NCBI GenBank assembly: GCA_020796225.1
Contig: CM036775.1
Coordinates: forward strand, 15,062,875 to 15,126,874
Direction of reading: 5' to 3'
Origin: Arion vulgaris
Lineage: Eukaryota; Mollusca; Gastropoda; Stylommatophora; Arionidae
Length of the DNA: 64,000 nucleotides
Made by a program: the position numbers and the translations under genes. The notes beneath the pieces are model-generated. The model ran no database searches and was not told where the DNA came from. It worked only from the letters and a program-made list of their open reading frames with translations. Of the stretch, positions 27,311 to 37,512 are shown one piece after another. The stretch's first letter is position 1. Each line of letters starts with the position of its first letter.

Positions 27311-27833
27311 AGCAAACTACTAATTAAAATCTGTTTAAACTCATTTGGCCCTCCTCCCATCCCTCTTCCCGAATCCTCCCATCTTCTATCATTGACCCCC
27401 CTCCCATCTCCCCAATCCTCCCATCTTCTATCATACACCTCCTCCTATCTCCTACTCCTTATCACGTGTCTTACTCCCTACTCTTTCGCTACTCGTGACG
27501 CGCTTCATAGTATTGAGGTTTTTGCACTTCTTTGAACCAGATAGTAGTCCGACGATACGACACTGCATTCCGTGGTCTATGCTGTGCCCGCTTTAATACA
27601 CATGTACACACTCATTTGTCATTCAGCGACCTTTAAAGTCCTACAACGTTATCAACGACAGTGCTGAATCCAATTCTAAACATTTAGAGATAGGAATATA
27701 TTTGTAGTTGACAAATATGTGGAGTCCCATCTCGGGCATTAGTTCAGTTGACAACTATCTTGAAACGTGGCGAGTCATCAAGTTAAATACAAATAAGATT
27801 CTCACACAGACAAGTCGCAGACATTGGAATGAG
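27311..27833. other. CT-rich and unique sequence
   Basis: 27350-27460 has a loose repeat of CCTCCCATCTTCTATCAT. The rest shows no recognised feature. Confidence 0.45.
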
Positions 27834-28150
27834 TTCCGCCCGAGTGGTTAAAGGGACCCAAATTGGGGTGTAAAGAATACAACCAATTTTACCTGCCATG
27901 CATGTCGTGAGAGGCGACTGCGGAGGTTGGGTGTAGCTACCCCACACCGTAAAAACACTAGATGGCTACAGAACGGAGAGCGAACCGAGTAAACGCTGGC
28001 TGAAACCGGACACATCGCCGAAGGATAAACACCAGAGGTTCAAATGGTGCTGAAGATGTGACGTAAACACACACCAATGCTTAGGCTGCATGAATCAGAT
28101 TTCCATATGAATAGAATTTATGGGGAGGTCTGGTATATCGATCTGGGCGG
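27834..28150 (+). mobile_element. SINE-G type 3 with tRNA-like head
   Basis: It opens GCCCGAGTGGTTAAAGG (A-box-like), holds the domain CATGTCGTGAGAGGCGACTG, and has a third kind of 3' end (GGTGCTGAAGATGTGACG; TGAATCAGATTTCCATATGA) shared with 55925-56140. Confidence 0.7.
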
Positions 28151-28379
28151 TGATCGAGCGAGAGAGGAGAGAGAAATGAACAATGAAGCCCAACCATTCC
28201 TAGAAAATCAGATCTAGAACAAATGAAAAATATGGAGGAAAGTCTAATCGTCAAATAAAGCAACAGCTATACCCGTGAGACGACTGTAGAAAATAACAAT
28301 AGAAAACTGACTGATAAGCTAGCTCTATTAAGGTTATCTTAAGTGATGTCGTTTGTTATGTAGATTAGAGTGGCTTTAC

Positions 28380-28800
28380 GTCAAGGAAAGCCTACTTTCA
28401 ACTCAATGACGAGTCCCTTCCTTTGATTGTATTATATAGTTGTGACAATGTGTACATAGGCGAAACTGATCAAATGCTTAGTTTCGGTCAACACTTATGT
28501 GCTATACAGCAATGCTATGTGACCCCTGTAGCCACTCATTTCAATAGAACGGACCATTTATGAGCTCACGATATCCAGGTTACTGTCTGGCAGTGTGCAA
28601 CACCAAGGCGAAAGACAGAGGATGCTGGAGATTCATTGCAGCCAATCTTCGATGTGGAGACGGCACCTGATGATGATGATATCCAGGTTACAGCCATCCG
28701 ATCATGTTCCTCTGATGTTCGAAGTCGATTTGTACTAGAGAATCGTGTTATACCGTTATATTGTACCTTACGACATCAACGCTCTACACTCATATGCTTC
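28380..28800 (+). mobile_element. Penelope-like element, GIY-YIG endonuclease fragment (interrupted)
   Basis: The plus strand encodes CDNVYIGETDQMLSF, TPVATHFNRTDH and, beyond an insertion, IQVTAIRSCSSDVRSRFVLE and NRVIPLY. Together with 36850-37512 this is the GIY-YIG domain pattern of Penelope-like retroelements (YIGET; the conserved Glu in LEN). An in-frame stop and the insertion show it is dead. Confidence 0.78.
28584..28677 (+). mobile_element. 94-bp LINE 3' tail inserted in the Penelope fragment
   Basis: The 14-bp GATATCCAGGTTAC occurs at 28570-28583 and again at 28678-28691. The insert matches the inverse of 56833-56935 (a LINE end with GATGATGATG tail), so it is a very short 5'-truncated retrotransposition. 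Confidence 0.88.
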
Positions 28801-28934
28801 TTAGTACTTTCTCTTCTCATGCTCCATATTCTATATGTGTATATGTGTATATACGTTGTATATATGTATATATTTCATTTTATTGTTTATTTTCTTTTTC
28901 CACTTCTCGTTTTTGCACTTATTTCGTTATTTGT

Positions 28935-28937
<3 letters not shown>

Positions 28938-28981
<44 letters not shown>

Positions 28982-28993
28982 CTCTCTCTCTCT
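28938..28993. repeat. CT microsatellite
   Basis: An almost pure (TC)n run of about 55 bp. Confidence 0.95.
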
Positions 28994-28997
28994 GATG

Positions 28998-29370
28998 GTC
29001 TTCTCCAGCTCTTCATGTCTTTTCATATGTCCAAAATATCTAAACTTTCTTTCTTATTTATAGCAGCCAGTTTTCTTTGATTTTGAGTTATTTCTGCATA
29101 GATCTATTTGTTCTCCTCTCTGTCCATGATATATACGGAGGTCTTCTGTAACACTTATTTTTTTAAAGCACATGTTTTTCCACTGCTTTATTAGATGTCC
29201 ATGTTTCACACCCATACATTGTCACTGGGAATATGCATGCTCTGAGTATTTTGCTCTTTATTTTCCTTTTAATTCCGTTCCATACTGTTTTTAGTTGATT
29301 ACAATTTTTTGTAAAGCCATGTTTGTTCTTCTTTTAATTTCCTTCATCCCATTTCCATCTATCATTATCT
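28998..29370 (-). mobile_element. RTE-like LINE fragment, family 5 (minus)
   Basis: It is the inverse complement of the family seen at 29375 and 33785, including the TCCATGATATATACGGAGGT and CATGTTTCACACCCATACAT parts of the RT 3' region. Confidence 0.7.
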
Positions 29371-29374
29371 GGCT

Positions 29375-29740
29375 ATTGCGAAGACATTGAGTATATCATG
29401 AACAGAGAAGAGAACAAATAGATCTATCCAGAAAGAACTCAAAATCAAAGAAAACTGGCTGATGCTACAAACAAGAAAGAGAAAATTGAGATATTTTGGA
29501 CATATAAAAAACATGAAGGGCTGAGAAGACATCATGGAAGGAGGCATACCGGCAAAGAGAGAAGAGGAAGACCACGGAGAAGATGGATTCAGGATGTATC
29601 TGATGGTTTGAACATGACGGCTGTAGAGGCAGAACATCTGGCCTATGAAAGAGAGAAACTCCGGAGAACTGTTGGGGTGGTAAAAGTTATGGTCAGGACA
29701 AGCTACTTGATGATGATGTTGCGAACACAAAAAGTAGATC
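29375..29740 (+). mobile_element. RTE-like LINE 3' end, family 5 (plus)
   Basis: The plus strand encodes a KIEIFWTYKKHEG-type segment, GRPRRRWIQDVSDGLNMTAV and EAEHLAYEREKL in broken frames. It is nearly adjacent, in opposite orientation, to 28998-29370. Confidence 0.75.
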
Positions 29741-29929
29741 GACTCCTTTGATACTGTTTTCCCTCAATATAACTTGTCCGATTTCAACACAATTTTTCAA
29801 TGTATCTAACGACAAATTGTTGTGACAACGTAAACTTGACGTAACGACCTTCCATGAGATAACATAGTCTATATACAGCAGCACTAAAATGAACCAGACC
29901 GTGACTCCGGTGTGTTCATGCTATGACTA

Positions 29930-30560
29930 CAAGAGAATATCAACAAGATCCAGTCAGTCAATCAGGAAACGAGTCTAAATACTTACGGGCAATTGTTACT
30001 ACAGATGACGGAAGTATTGATATGGAAATCAGCAATCGATGCACAAAAGCTAACCAGATACTGGGACAGTTAACACCACTGTTGTCACATAAAGAGATAC
30101 CGCAAAAACTAATGCAAATCTTACAAGAACGATTTTATGGCCAACACATACTGAGGAAACCTTCTAAAAACATCACGAGTCTGCGTTTCTCCGATGGAAT
30201 TCCAATGGCAAGGCTCTCCGATGGAATTCCAAGGGCAATAGAGGGTTTTTTTCCGATCCAGAAGCACTTGAGCTTTTCAGCTCTTCGGCTCGGTGCCATG
30301 GACATCGTAACCCTTCGGTTCGGTGCCACGAACACCGTAAATCTGGGTAATCTGTGGCTTTTTCTGCCATCCCGCGGAATTGAACCCGCACACACACAGA
30401 GGGTATAGGGCAATAGAGGTAAGGGAAGACACATGAACACCTGGAGACGGGAGTTGGAAAAGGAATGCTCGAAAATGGGAAGATAGTGGAGAGATCTGGA
30501 AAAGATGCGGGCTTGGGAGGCCTTGGTTACGGATCTATGCCTCCCCCTAGGGGCGAAGAA
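29930..30560 (+). mobile_element. RTE-like LINE fragments around a SINE-A
   Basis: 29930-30130 encodes NESKYLRAIVTTDDGSIDME and ISNRCTKANQILGQLTPL. 30410-30560 encodes RHMNTWRRELEKECSKMG and MRAWEALVTDLCLPL. A SINE-A (30245-30406) splits it. Confidence 0.75.
30245..30406 (-). mobile_element. SINE-A with 13-bp target duplication
   Basis: AGGGCAATAGAGG flanks it at 30232-30244 and 30407-30419. The copy is truncated in the tRNA-like head just beyond the B box. Confidence 0.9.
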
Positions 30561-30613
30561 GAAAAAAGAACTATGTTACCAGTGACATAATGGTACTGGG
30601 ACAGTTAACACCA

Positions 30614-30664
30614 CTGTTGAATGTTGTTGAATGTTGTTGAATGTTGTTGAATGTTGTTGAATGT
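30614..30664. repeat. 10-bp tandem repeat
   Basis: Five copies of GTTGAATGTT. Confidence 0.9.
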
Positions 30665-30689
30665 AGTACACAGTTCAACAGCTGTTATC

Positions 30690-30870
30690 AATTCTTCTTC
30701 TTCGGACTTTCCATATCGATCACTTGTTCAACCACTCTGTGATTTCTATGTGATCCGAGCCTAAGAATACATACAAATTATGCGCCTACAAGTAGGTCAG
30801 CAAAATCCAATTTCTATAACACTTTTTATTTACTAGGTAGTTTCTCTAGCCCCTTCCCTACACTAAGCAG
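30690..30870 (-). mobile_element. SINE-G type 1, partial
   Basis: It shows the CACTTGTTCAACCACTCTGT and CGCCTACAAGTAGGTCAGCA markers. Confidence 0.7.
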
Positions 30871-30889
30871 CTATGTATGCTATAGTTAG

Positions 30890-31085
30890 TTTGTTCCTTT
30901 CGTGCCAAATGCAGCACATAGAGCAGAGGTTTTAGATCTCTATGTGATGCGGTTCGTTGCTAGCAGTTGGAGATCTCGTCTGGTTTTACATCCCAATAGT
31001 TTACTTTCTTGTAGGATTGTCCTTGGAAGAGTGGTCTTAGGTCTTCCACATTTTCTTTTCCAACTGGTGACCACATAAGGACTTG
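30890..31085 (-). mobile_element. RTE-like LINE 3' end, family 6
   Basis: Inverted near-copy of 50890-51120. On the minus strand it encodes KRKCGRPKTTLPRTILQE-type residues and a SKTSALCAAFGTKGTN end. Confidence 0.75.
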
Positions 31086-31129
31086 TCAATTTAATCTCTT
31101 TTCGTCTGATCTAAGAACATATTATAGAA

Positions 31130-31275
31130 CTGTATATTGTTTTTGTACTTTGTAAAACTACAGTACTTTGTTTTTACATGTTTCGCCACTGAATTAGTCA
31201 GTATACCGGCTTTGTGTTATCTTAAAATATACTGCAAGCCAGCATACCAGCTTGGAAGTGTGAACGGGTTAATGG
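31130..31275 (+). mobile_element. Penelope-type terminal repeat piece and unclassified inverted motif
   Basis: 31130-31195 has TGTAAAACTACAGTACTTTG as in the ends of 36850-37512. 31195-31275 repeats the TATACCGGCTTTGTGTTATC motif also found near 3180. Confidence 0.55.
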
Positions 31276-31390
31276 GGAAGTATTAAATTATTTCTGACGT
31301 TGAGCTGGGAGCATAATCTCCACAAAAAAAGATTAGAAAACACACTACATGAAATAAAGTTTGACGTGAAGTGAGACATCATTACGTGGG

Positions 31391-31478
31391 ATGGATGTTA
31401 GGCAGCGTTGAACTAGATCGTGGATGGATGTTAGGCAGCGTTGAACTAGATTGTGGATGGATGTTAGGCAGGGTTGAA
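31391..31478. repeat. 32-bp tandem repeat, three copies
   Basis: Unit GTGGATGGATGTTAGGCAGC plus GTTGAACTAGAT. Confidence 0.9.
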
Positions 31479-32031
31479 CTAGGAGATGTTAAGTTATTTT
31501 GCAGTGGAAGCTGATACTACAGGTAAGGCGGATCTGTTGTGTCAATCTGGAACCTGGGGTAGAAATTATGTCTGAGACTGCTGTTTTCTGTTCGCACAAG
31601 GAAAATTATGACCTGGCCTCGTGGTCCACATAGCTCAGTATAGGCATTATTTTGTCTCTCTCCCTCTCTCCCCTCCCTCTCTATCTCTCTCTCTCTATCT
31701 CTCGTGTGTGGGTGGTCTCGTTTTTATTTTGATTTAAATGTTGTTTTTTTCGTTTAACCCGTTATGAATTCAAAATTTGTCAGGGCGCATATTATGGCAC
31801 ATCTGACCGCTTTTTTGCGTGAAAACTTGCTTACCTTCTCAGTAGTGTACTTCACCATTCAGATGAGCCTTACTCTGACTTCAGTGGTATTGTTGCTTTA
31901 GTGTGCCCGGTAACAGTGTGACGACAAAAGAAGAAGAAGAAGAGTGACGTTGTTTTAAAACTAAATTACGGAATGTTAATATGCCAGCGAGGGTTGGAAA
32001 ATGACTAAAATATAGAAAACTTGTATTCTTA
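31479..32031. other. Intergenic sequence with small repeats
   Basis: Contains a CT run (31655-31703) and a 3' tail of LINE family 2 (31908-31945, GTAACAGTGTGACGACAAAA). Otherwise nothing recognised. Confidence 0.45.
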
Positions 32032-32039
32032 ACAACACC

Positions 32040-32205
32040 CAGTGGCGGCTCGTTATCATTTTTGTTGGTGGGGCCAGACAGATATTTTAGGAAAAATCAT
32101 GGTTTCGGTTAGGATATATTTTAATGTATAAAATAATAAATACACGTTACACCTATTTTTGGTGGGGCCCGGCCCCACAGGCCCGTAAATGACGAGCCGC
32201 CATTG
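32040..32205. mobile_element. 166-bp hAT MITE, copy 1
   Basis: Terminal inverted repeats CAGTGGCGGCTCGTTAT and (inverse) CAATGGCGGCTCGTCAT. An 8-bp target duplication ACAACACC lies at 32032-32039 and 32206-32213. No coding capacity. 8-bp duplications and CA(G/A)TG ends are typical of the hAT superfamily. Confidence 0.93.
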
Positions 32206-32324
32206 ACAACACCCATCTGTAAAACTAGGCAATGGGTGCCGTATGAAATAAAGGTTTGTGGTTCAAATTCTGTGTATGGTAATTTGTTGTTACCGGAAGC
32301 CCCTAATACTTTTTCACTAAACGG

Positions 32325-32925
32325 CGAGCAATGGACCAGGCTGATATTATAAATTCCCTAAGTGAGAGAGGATGTGTACATGATTCATGAAATAGTGGTG
32401 AATCTACAACACTAACCAGACTACAAGAATTCCAAGTCAAGTGTGGTGTACCTAGACAAACACGTAAACACAAAGTACTACAGTTTTACAAAATACATTA
32501 ACAGTGACGATAAACAGCAACGTTTCGACCAAAAGGCCTTTATCAAGCAAACAACACAACAAGAATGACGAATTTCGAGGAACACTACAAATGGACGATT
32601 ACATGTGGAAACATAAACCTATCTAATGATAGGTTGTAGCTAGTGATGATGTAGCTAATGATTGTAGCTAGACAAGAACACTATGCTGGTGGCCAAAGAC
32701 GAATAGTAAACCAACAAAGAACCGGGGTCGTTTGTGGCCACACGCTGAAAGGCGTAATGAGAAGGAGATCGGAGCACTTATGGACTTATTGGCTGGATGT
32801 GCAGTGATGATGATCCGACGACTAAACTAAACTGAGAGACATACCGAGAAGGAGATCAGAACACGTATGGACTAATTAGTTCGACGTGCAGTCATGATGA
32901 TCCGACGACTAAACTAAACTAAACT
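32325..32925 (+). mobile_element. I/Jockey-like LINE 3' end interrupted by Penelope terminal repeat
   Basis: It matches the inverse of 45418-45700 (ATGGACCAGGCTGATATTAT; GGAGATCGGAGCACTTATGG) and ends in (ACTAAACT)n. The 3'-terminal 60 bp is present twice in tandem. A Penelope-type end (32455-32575) lies inside. Confidence 0.75.
32455..32575 (-). mobile_element. Penelope-type terminal repeat with hammerhead-like core
   Basis: The minus strand reads TTGATAAAGGCCTTTTGGTC then GAAACGTTGC, followed by TGTAAAACTGTAGTACTTTG. The first part resembles a degenerate CTGATGA...GAAAC ribozyme core. Confidence 0.55.
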
Positions 32926-32989
32926 TGTTCACTATCTATTTATTCATCGATTCCTATGCTTCACCTGCTCATCTTAAAACTCATTATCT

Positions 32990-33125
32990 TTTCTAAAGAT
33001 ATAGAAAGTAAGTTGAATGCAATAGAAAACAGATGTATGCAAAAATTAATGAACAATGCCTGTATAAAATAACAATAGAATAGCGTTTTACCGCATGTTA
33101 TTGTCATGTTTTTATAATTGTTATT
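32990..33125 (+). mobile_element. LINE family 4 fragment
   Basis: The plus strand reads SKLNAIENRCMQKLMNNACI, matching KLNAFEDRCLRKIMN at 57140-57190. Confidence 0.65.
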
Positions 33126-33227
33126 GGATATTAAGCAGACAAGATCACTCAATAAATTGATTTATTTTAGTGTTAACATAACATAATCATCCAATTAATT
33201 GACTAAAGTGAGGGGAGAGTCTAACGT

Positions 33228-33457
33228 AGGATTGACTTCATTGCACCGGGTTTTTACCCCATATTGATCGGTCTCTCTCCGCAGAAATGACACGCCACCT
33301 GCCGAGAGTTTTGCATAAAGAACGGAACTCCGTAGCTCCTTTAACAATCATAGGGTCTCTGAAAAAAGTACTCGCGAACAGAACGGGGCGAACAGGATTC
33401 GAATCCACGACTTTCTGAACGCACGACAGAGGCTCAACCACTTAGCCACAGAGACCC
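33228..33457 (-). mobile_element. SINE-B
   Basis: The minus-strand head has GTCTCTGTGGCTAAGTGGTT and B box GGATTCGAATC. The body is complete to the CCCGGTGCAATGAAGTCAAT end. Confidence 0.85.
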
Positions 33458-33519
33458 TCAAAATTGCGCGTGTGTGTGCGTTTGTAATTAAGCATTGATA
33501 TGAATAGGTACAATGACTT

Positions 33520-33775
33520 TCTTGTAAATATACTATACAGAAATAAATTAGATACTTTGGTCACATCAAGCCTCACGATGACCTGGAGAGAACAATATTA
33601 GAGGGTAGGGTCCCAGGACGCAGAGGTAGACCAAGAAGATGGCTACAGGATATTAAAGAAACCATGAATATGACCATCGACGAAGTGGGTGAACTGGCTA
33701 GAGACTGAGAGAATTTCAGATGTGCTGCAAAGAGAGCAACGTCCTATAAAGGATACGCACCTTGATGATGATGAT
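33520..33775 (+). mobile_element. RTE-like LINE 3' end, family 1
   Basis: It carries AGATACTTTGGTCACATCAA, an [23 protein letters not shown] reading and a GATGATGATG tail. Confidence 0.8.
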
Positions 33776-34014
33776 GTTGATGATTATGGACAGAGAAGAG
33801 AACAAATAGATCTATCCAGAAAGAACTCAAAATCAAAGAAAACTGGCTGATGCTACAAATAAGAAAGAGAAAATTGAGGTATTTTAGACATATAAAACGA
33901 CACGAAAGGTTGGAGAAGACCACCAAGGAAGGAGGCATCCCGGCAAAGAGAAGAAGAGGAAGGCCACGGAGAAGATGGATTCAGTATGCAACTGATGGTT
34001 TGAACATGACGGCT

Positions 34015-34186
34015 CGTTAAGTTTGGACATGCCAGACAGTGTCGTCTTCGTGGTAGAGAGAGAAGATATAGTAATCAACTTCTCATGGGTACGGTGAGAA
34101 AATGGACTTTGGGACTGCTTCAGCGGAGGACAGAGCATGAATGGGAATGCCCAATGTGCCATGACATCGATGGCATAACATAACAT
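34015..34186 (+). mobile_element. SINE-F with 12-bp target duplication and (CATAA)n tail
   Basis: AACATGACGGCT lies at 34003-34014 and 34187-34198. The element is 172 bp and ends CATAACATAACATAAC. It is the best-defined copy in the window. Confidence 0.9.
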
Positions 34187-34211
34187 AACATGACGGCTGC
34201 AGAGACGGGAC

Positions 34212-34432
34212 ATATGGCCTATGGGGAGATTTTTTCCGATTTAGAAGCACTTGAGCTTTTCAGCTCTTCGGCTCGGTGCCACGGACATCGTAACCCTTCA
34301 GTTCGGTGCCACGAACACCGTAAATCTGGGGAATCTGTGGATTTTTCTGCCATCCCGCGGAATTGAACCCGCACACACAGAGGATAGTCACCCGTAGTCC
34401 AACGCGCTACGAACACGCTGGGCAGACGGGCG
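34212..34432 (-). mobile_element. SINE-A
   Basis: Full-length minus-strand copy including A and B boxes, inserted in the LINE family 5 copy. Confidence 0.85.
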
Positions 34433-34559
34433 TGAGAGAGATAAATTCCGGAGGACTGTTGGGGTGGCTAAGTTCTACACCGGACAAGCTATTTCATGAT
34501 GAATAGGTAACGTCAATCAAAATATGAACCTCAAAGTTATAAAGTTTTAAAACTAAATT

Positions 34560-34765
34560 ACAAACTCCGTAGCTCCAGCAACAATCTTAGGAGTCTCTGG
34601 AAATAAATGCACTTGCGAACAGAACAGTGCGATCCAAGCAGTAAAACTATATAGCAATGGCGAAACACGTAAAAACAAAGTACTGTAGTTTTACCAAATA
34701 CAAAAAAAACAACACACAGCAGCGTTTCCACCAAAATCCTTTATCAAGCAAAGGATATAATATAA
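34560..34765 (-). mobile_element. SINE-B fragment and Penelope-type end
   Basis: 34560-34636 has CCGTAGCTCCAGCAACAATC. 34650-34765 has AAAGTACTGTAGTTTTACCA and the inverse of a TTGATAAAGGA...GTGGAAACG core. Confidence 0.6.
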
Positions 34766-35091
34766 GCGAAGATATTCCTCTCGGAATTTTTTTCCCCGCG
34801 GAAACAAACGAGACATCGCAATTTTTACTTTTTTTGTTATTTACTTTTTGTTTCTACTTGTTTTTTTTTAGTTTTAACACCCCTGCTCTTTCTTTTTTCC
34901 ACACCCCGCTCATTCTTCGTCTTACCACAACGTCACGTTCCTGTAGATCTAATTGAAATGCCTCAGTCTATTTTTAGTCTAAGATTCCATTCCGTCTTTG
35001 TTCGTTTTCGGACGTCCATGATTGACTACAACAAAAGCAGCTGTCAATTCTAGACGATCAACGTGTCATTATCTTCTTTCTTCACATTCAC
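34766..35091. other. Intergenic, T-rich, nothing recognised
   Basis: No gene or repeat copy supported. Confidence 0.4.
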
Positions 35092-35168
35092 GTCGGCGGG
35101 TTAACGCCTCAAAGTTTCAGGTCGGCAGGTTCACGCCTCAAAGTTTCAGGTCGGCAGGTTAACGCCTC
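35092..35168. repeat. 29-bp tandem repeat, three copies
   Basis: Unit AGGTCGGCAGGTTAACGCCT plus CAAAGTTTC. Confidence 0.85.
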
Positions 35169-35274
35169 TTTAAAAAAAAAATAGTTCATTAGTTAACTAC
35201 GGGCTAGCATATTTTCCCACCAAGATTTTGTTGTTTGGAGGAATACTGATATGGCCTTTTATCATCTTTCTTTC

Positions 35275-35960
35275 TTTTCTCTAGTCATGTTTTGAGTCAC
35301 TTCGCCAGGATAAGAATAGATTTCTAGAACAGGTTTTTGTGTGCGCTATTCTAATCATGTTTTGTCTTACAACGTCAGGAAATAAGAAGAGATTTCTAGA
35401 ACGGGCTTTTGTGTGCGCTATTCTAGTCATGTTTTGCCTCACAGCGTCAGGAAATAAGAAGATATTTCTAGAACGGACTTTGTGTGCGATTCATAAATAG
35501 TGTCTTTCGTCACCTCTGTTGTCTCTGAGGTCCACCTTTTGCATGGACGGTTTTTCTGCTTTGTATACATATAATCATTGTATCGGAGTAACATTGCTCT
35601 TTGTGGTGCACTGTCTGTTGGTAATCTGCTTATGTGACCGAACCATTAAATTTGTTGTTTCTTGATGAAGTTCAGTACTGATGTTGTACCCACTTTATTC
35701 CAGATGTCTTGATTTCTAAACCGGTCTCTTCTTGATACACCCAGCATTCTACTTAAGACACTCCATCTCTGTTGTGACTAGTTTTCTTCTATCATTTGTT
35801 GTCAGGGATGCCAGATTTGGCACTGATAGCATAATGTGGGGAGAAAGACTGTGTTAAACATGGCTATTTTTGTATTCATGGTGACATGTTTGCATTTTAA
35901 AGTTAGCAACATTTGTCCTATTATTTGATTTGCTATGTAGCATCTATATTCTATCCAACA
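35275..35960 (-). mobile_element. RTE-like LINE 3' end, family 3, with triplicated tail
   Basis: The minus-strand copy matches 16885-17432. Its tail (GATTTCTAGAACGGGCTTTT and flanks) is present three times with a period of about 60 bp at 35280-35480, a small-scale parallel to the 42-bp array. Confidence 0.85.
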
Positions 35961-36006
35961 TTTGTCCTATTATTTGATTTGCTATGTAGCATCTATATTC
36001 TATCCA
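35908..36006. repeat. 49-bp tandem duplication
   Basis: Two near-identical copies of a unit with TTTGCTATGTAGCATCTATA. Confidence 0.9.
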
Positions 36007-36144
36007 ACTTTTTTTGGTAGGAATTTAATTTTTTTAATCTTTCTAATCAATTTTGCTATCAATTTTTCCGGCTGGTGAGATGAGGCACCGGCACCCACCA
36101 CCCCAATTTTCTTTACGTATGGGCGCCCATATTCACACCCGATG

Positions 36145-36700
36145 CTCCTTCTTCGAACGCTCCATATCGACCACTTGTTAACCACTCTTTGTGATTTGTA
36201 TGTGATTCGAGCCTAAGAGCGATTGTATGTTGTGCCAGTTATGCGCCTACAAGTATGCCAGCACATCCTATTTCTGCGACGCTATTTATTTACTAGGGTA
36301 GCTTCTCTATGCCCCTACCTTAGTCATCTCTTACGACATGCCTTGTAGGTCGTAAAAGGAAAAAAGTAACTCTTTCATACCTCGTGGTATATAGGTCAAT
36401 ACAGTGTTAGGCCTGTATTTTCATTGACCGTCGGCAAACGTTGGGTGATGTGGTCAGCATCACGCCGGCCGCCTTTACTTTCCCAGAGCATGTCTGGTAC
36501 CCAGTTGAGGCTGGGTCGACCTGAGAGCCGTCGTGGTCGGGAAAATTCCGCGCATATTGCGGAGCTGAACCTAGACCACCAACCTTGCGAAGCGAGTTCA
36601 CTAACAACTACGCTACATCGGCGTGTAGGTCGTAGTGTTACTATTCTTTGCTCCCCTTGCGAGCCCCGACAACACACAAGGGGTATACATGCAACGATGA
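36145..36700 (-). mobile_element. SINE-G type 1 split by a SINE-H
   Basis: The two parts (36145-36354 and 36624-36700) join into a normal copy once the insert and one target duplication are removed. Confidence 0.85.
36355..36623 (-). mobile_element. SINE-H with 11-bp target duplication
   Basis: TGTAGGTCGTA lies at 36344-36354 and 36624-36634. The minus-strand head has GATGTAGCGTAGTTGTTAGT and GGTTCAGCTCC (B box). Confidence 0.92.
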
Positions 36701-36812
36701 AAATGAAAATCATGGCATATCATTTGCAGGACGTAACCATCAATAACAGTAAACAACGAGTCGTTGATTGTCTAACGTATACGTTCGGTAGTTTACCATT
36801 GCTTTCTGAACG
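36697..36812 (+). repeat. Interspersed family J
   Basis: Shares AAAATCATGGCATATCATTT and TTCGGTAGTTTACCATTGCT with 54505-54620, 56150-56265 and 60918-60968. Nature unknown. Confidence 0.6.
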
Positions 36813-36849
36813 TTATCGAAAAAGGGTGGAGACTGCAGTAAAACTTGGA

Positions 36850-37512
36850 AAATAGGTAAACACGTAAAACAAAGTACTACAGTTTTACAAAATACATAAA
36901 CAGTGACGATAAACAGCAACGTTTCGACCACTAAATGACACATATATGGAGCAAACACACATATAGATAACAAGGCACGAGATAAGACAGTACTTTTCCG
37001 ATCCAGCAGTCATCTGAGCATTTGCCCTTCGACTTGAGGCCATGGTTAGGACAGTACTAAGAAGCATAGGAATGTAATGCGTTGAGTCCAAGAGGTCGCA
37101 AAGTGCCATAGAATGAAATAAAACGGTTCTCCAGGGCGAATCGACTGCGATCATCGGAGGAACATGATCGGATGGCTGTGACCTGGACATCGTCAACTCA
37201 TGAATGGCCAGTATCATTGAAATGAGTGGCCACAGGAGTCACAGAGCATTGGCGAATATCGCGTAAGTGTTGGGCGAATCGGTCACTGAGCCTCTTACCA
37301 CGGTTTCACCAATATAGGCCTTATGGCATCGTTTGCAGGTGATAGCATAGATGATATTGCGGGACTCACACGTGAAACTGTCTTGAATGGTATAGGTAGC
37401 TTTTGGAAAAGAGACAGTACGGGTCTGTACTGGTCGAAACGTTGCTGTTTATCGTCACTGTTTATGTATTTTGTAAAACTGTAGTACTTTTGTTTTACGT
37501 GTTTACCTATTT
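36850..37512 (-). mobile_element. Penelope-like element remnant: GIY-YIG domain between inverted terminal repeats
   Basis: The ends (36850-36930 and 37431-37512) are about 81-bp inverted copies with very few differences. The minus strand between them encodes SRNIIYAITCKRCHKAYIGE, then after a frame change RLSDRFAQHLRDIRQCSVTP and ATHFNDTGHS, a stop, and QVTAIRSCSSDDRSRFALEN with GTLRPLGLN. These are the GIY, YIG, Arg, Glu and Asn landmarks of the Penelope endonuclease. The RT is absent. One frameshift and one stop show it is dead. Confidence 0.85.

Larger units (their letters stand above)
33785..34490 (+). mobile_element. RTE-like LINE 3' end, family 5, with two nested SINEs
   Basis: The LINE (GGACAGAGAAGAGAACAAAT to TTCCGGAGGACTGTTGGGGT) is split by a SINE-F (34015-34186) and a SINE-A (34212-34432). 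Compare the uninterrupted 50560-50755. Confidence 0.85.
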
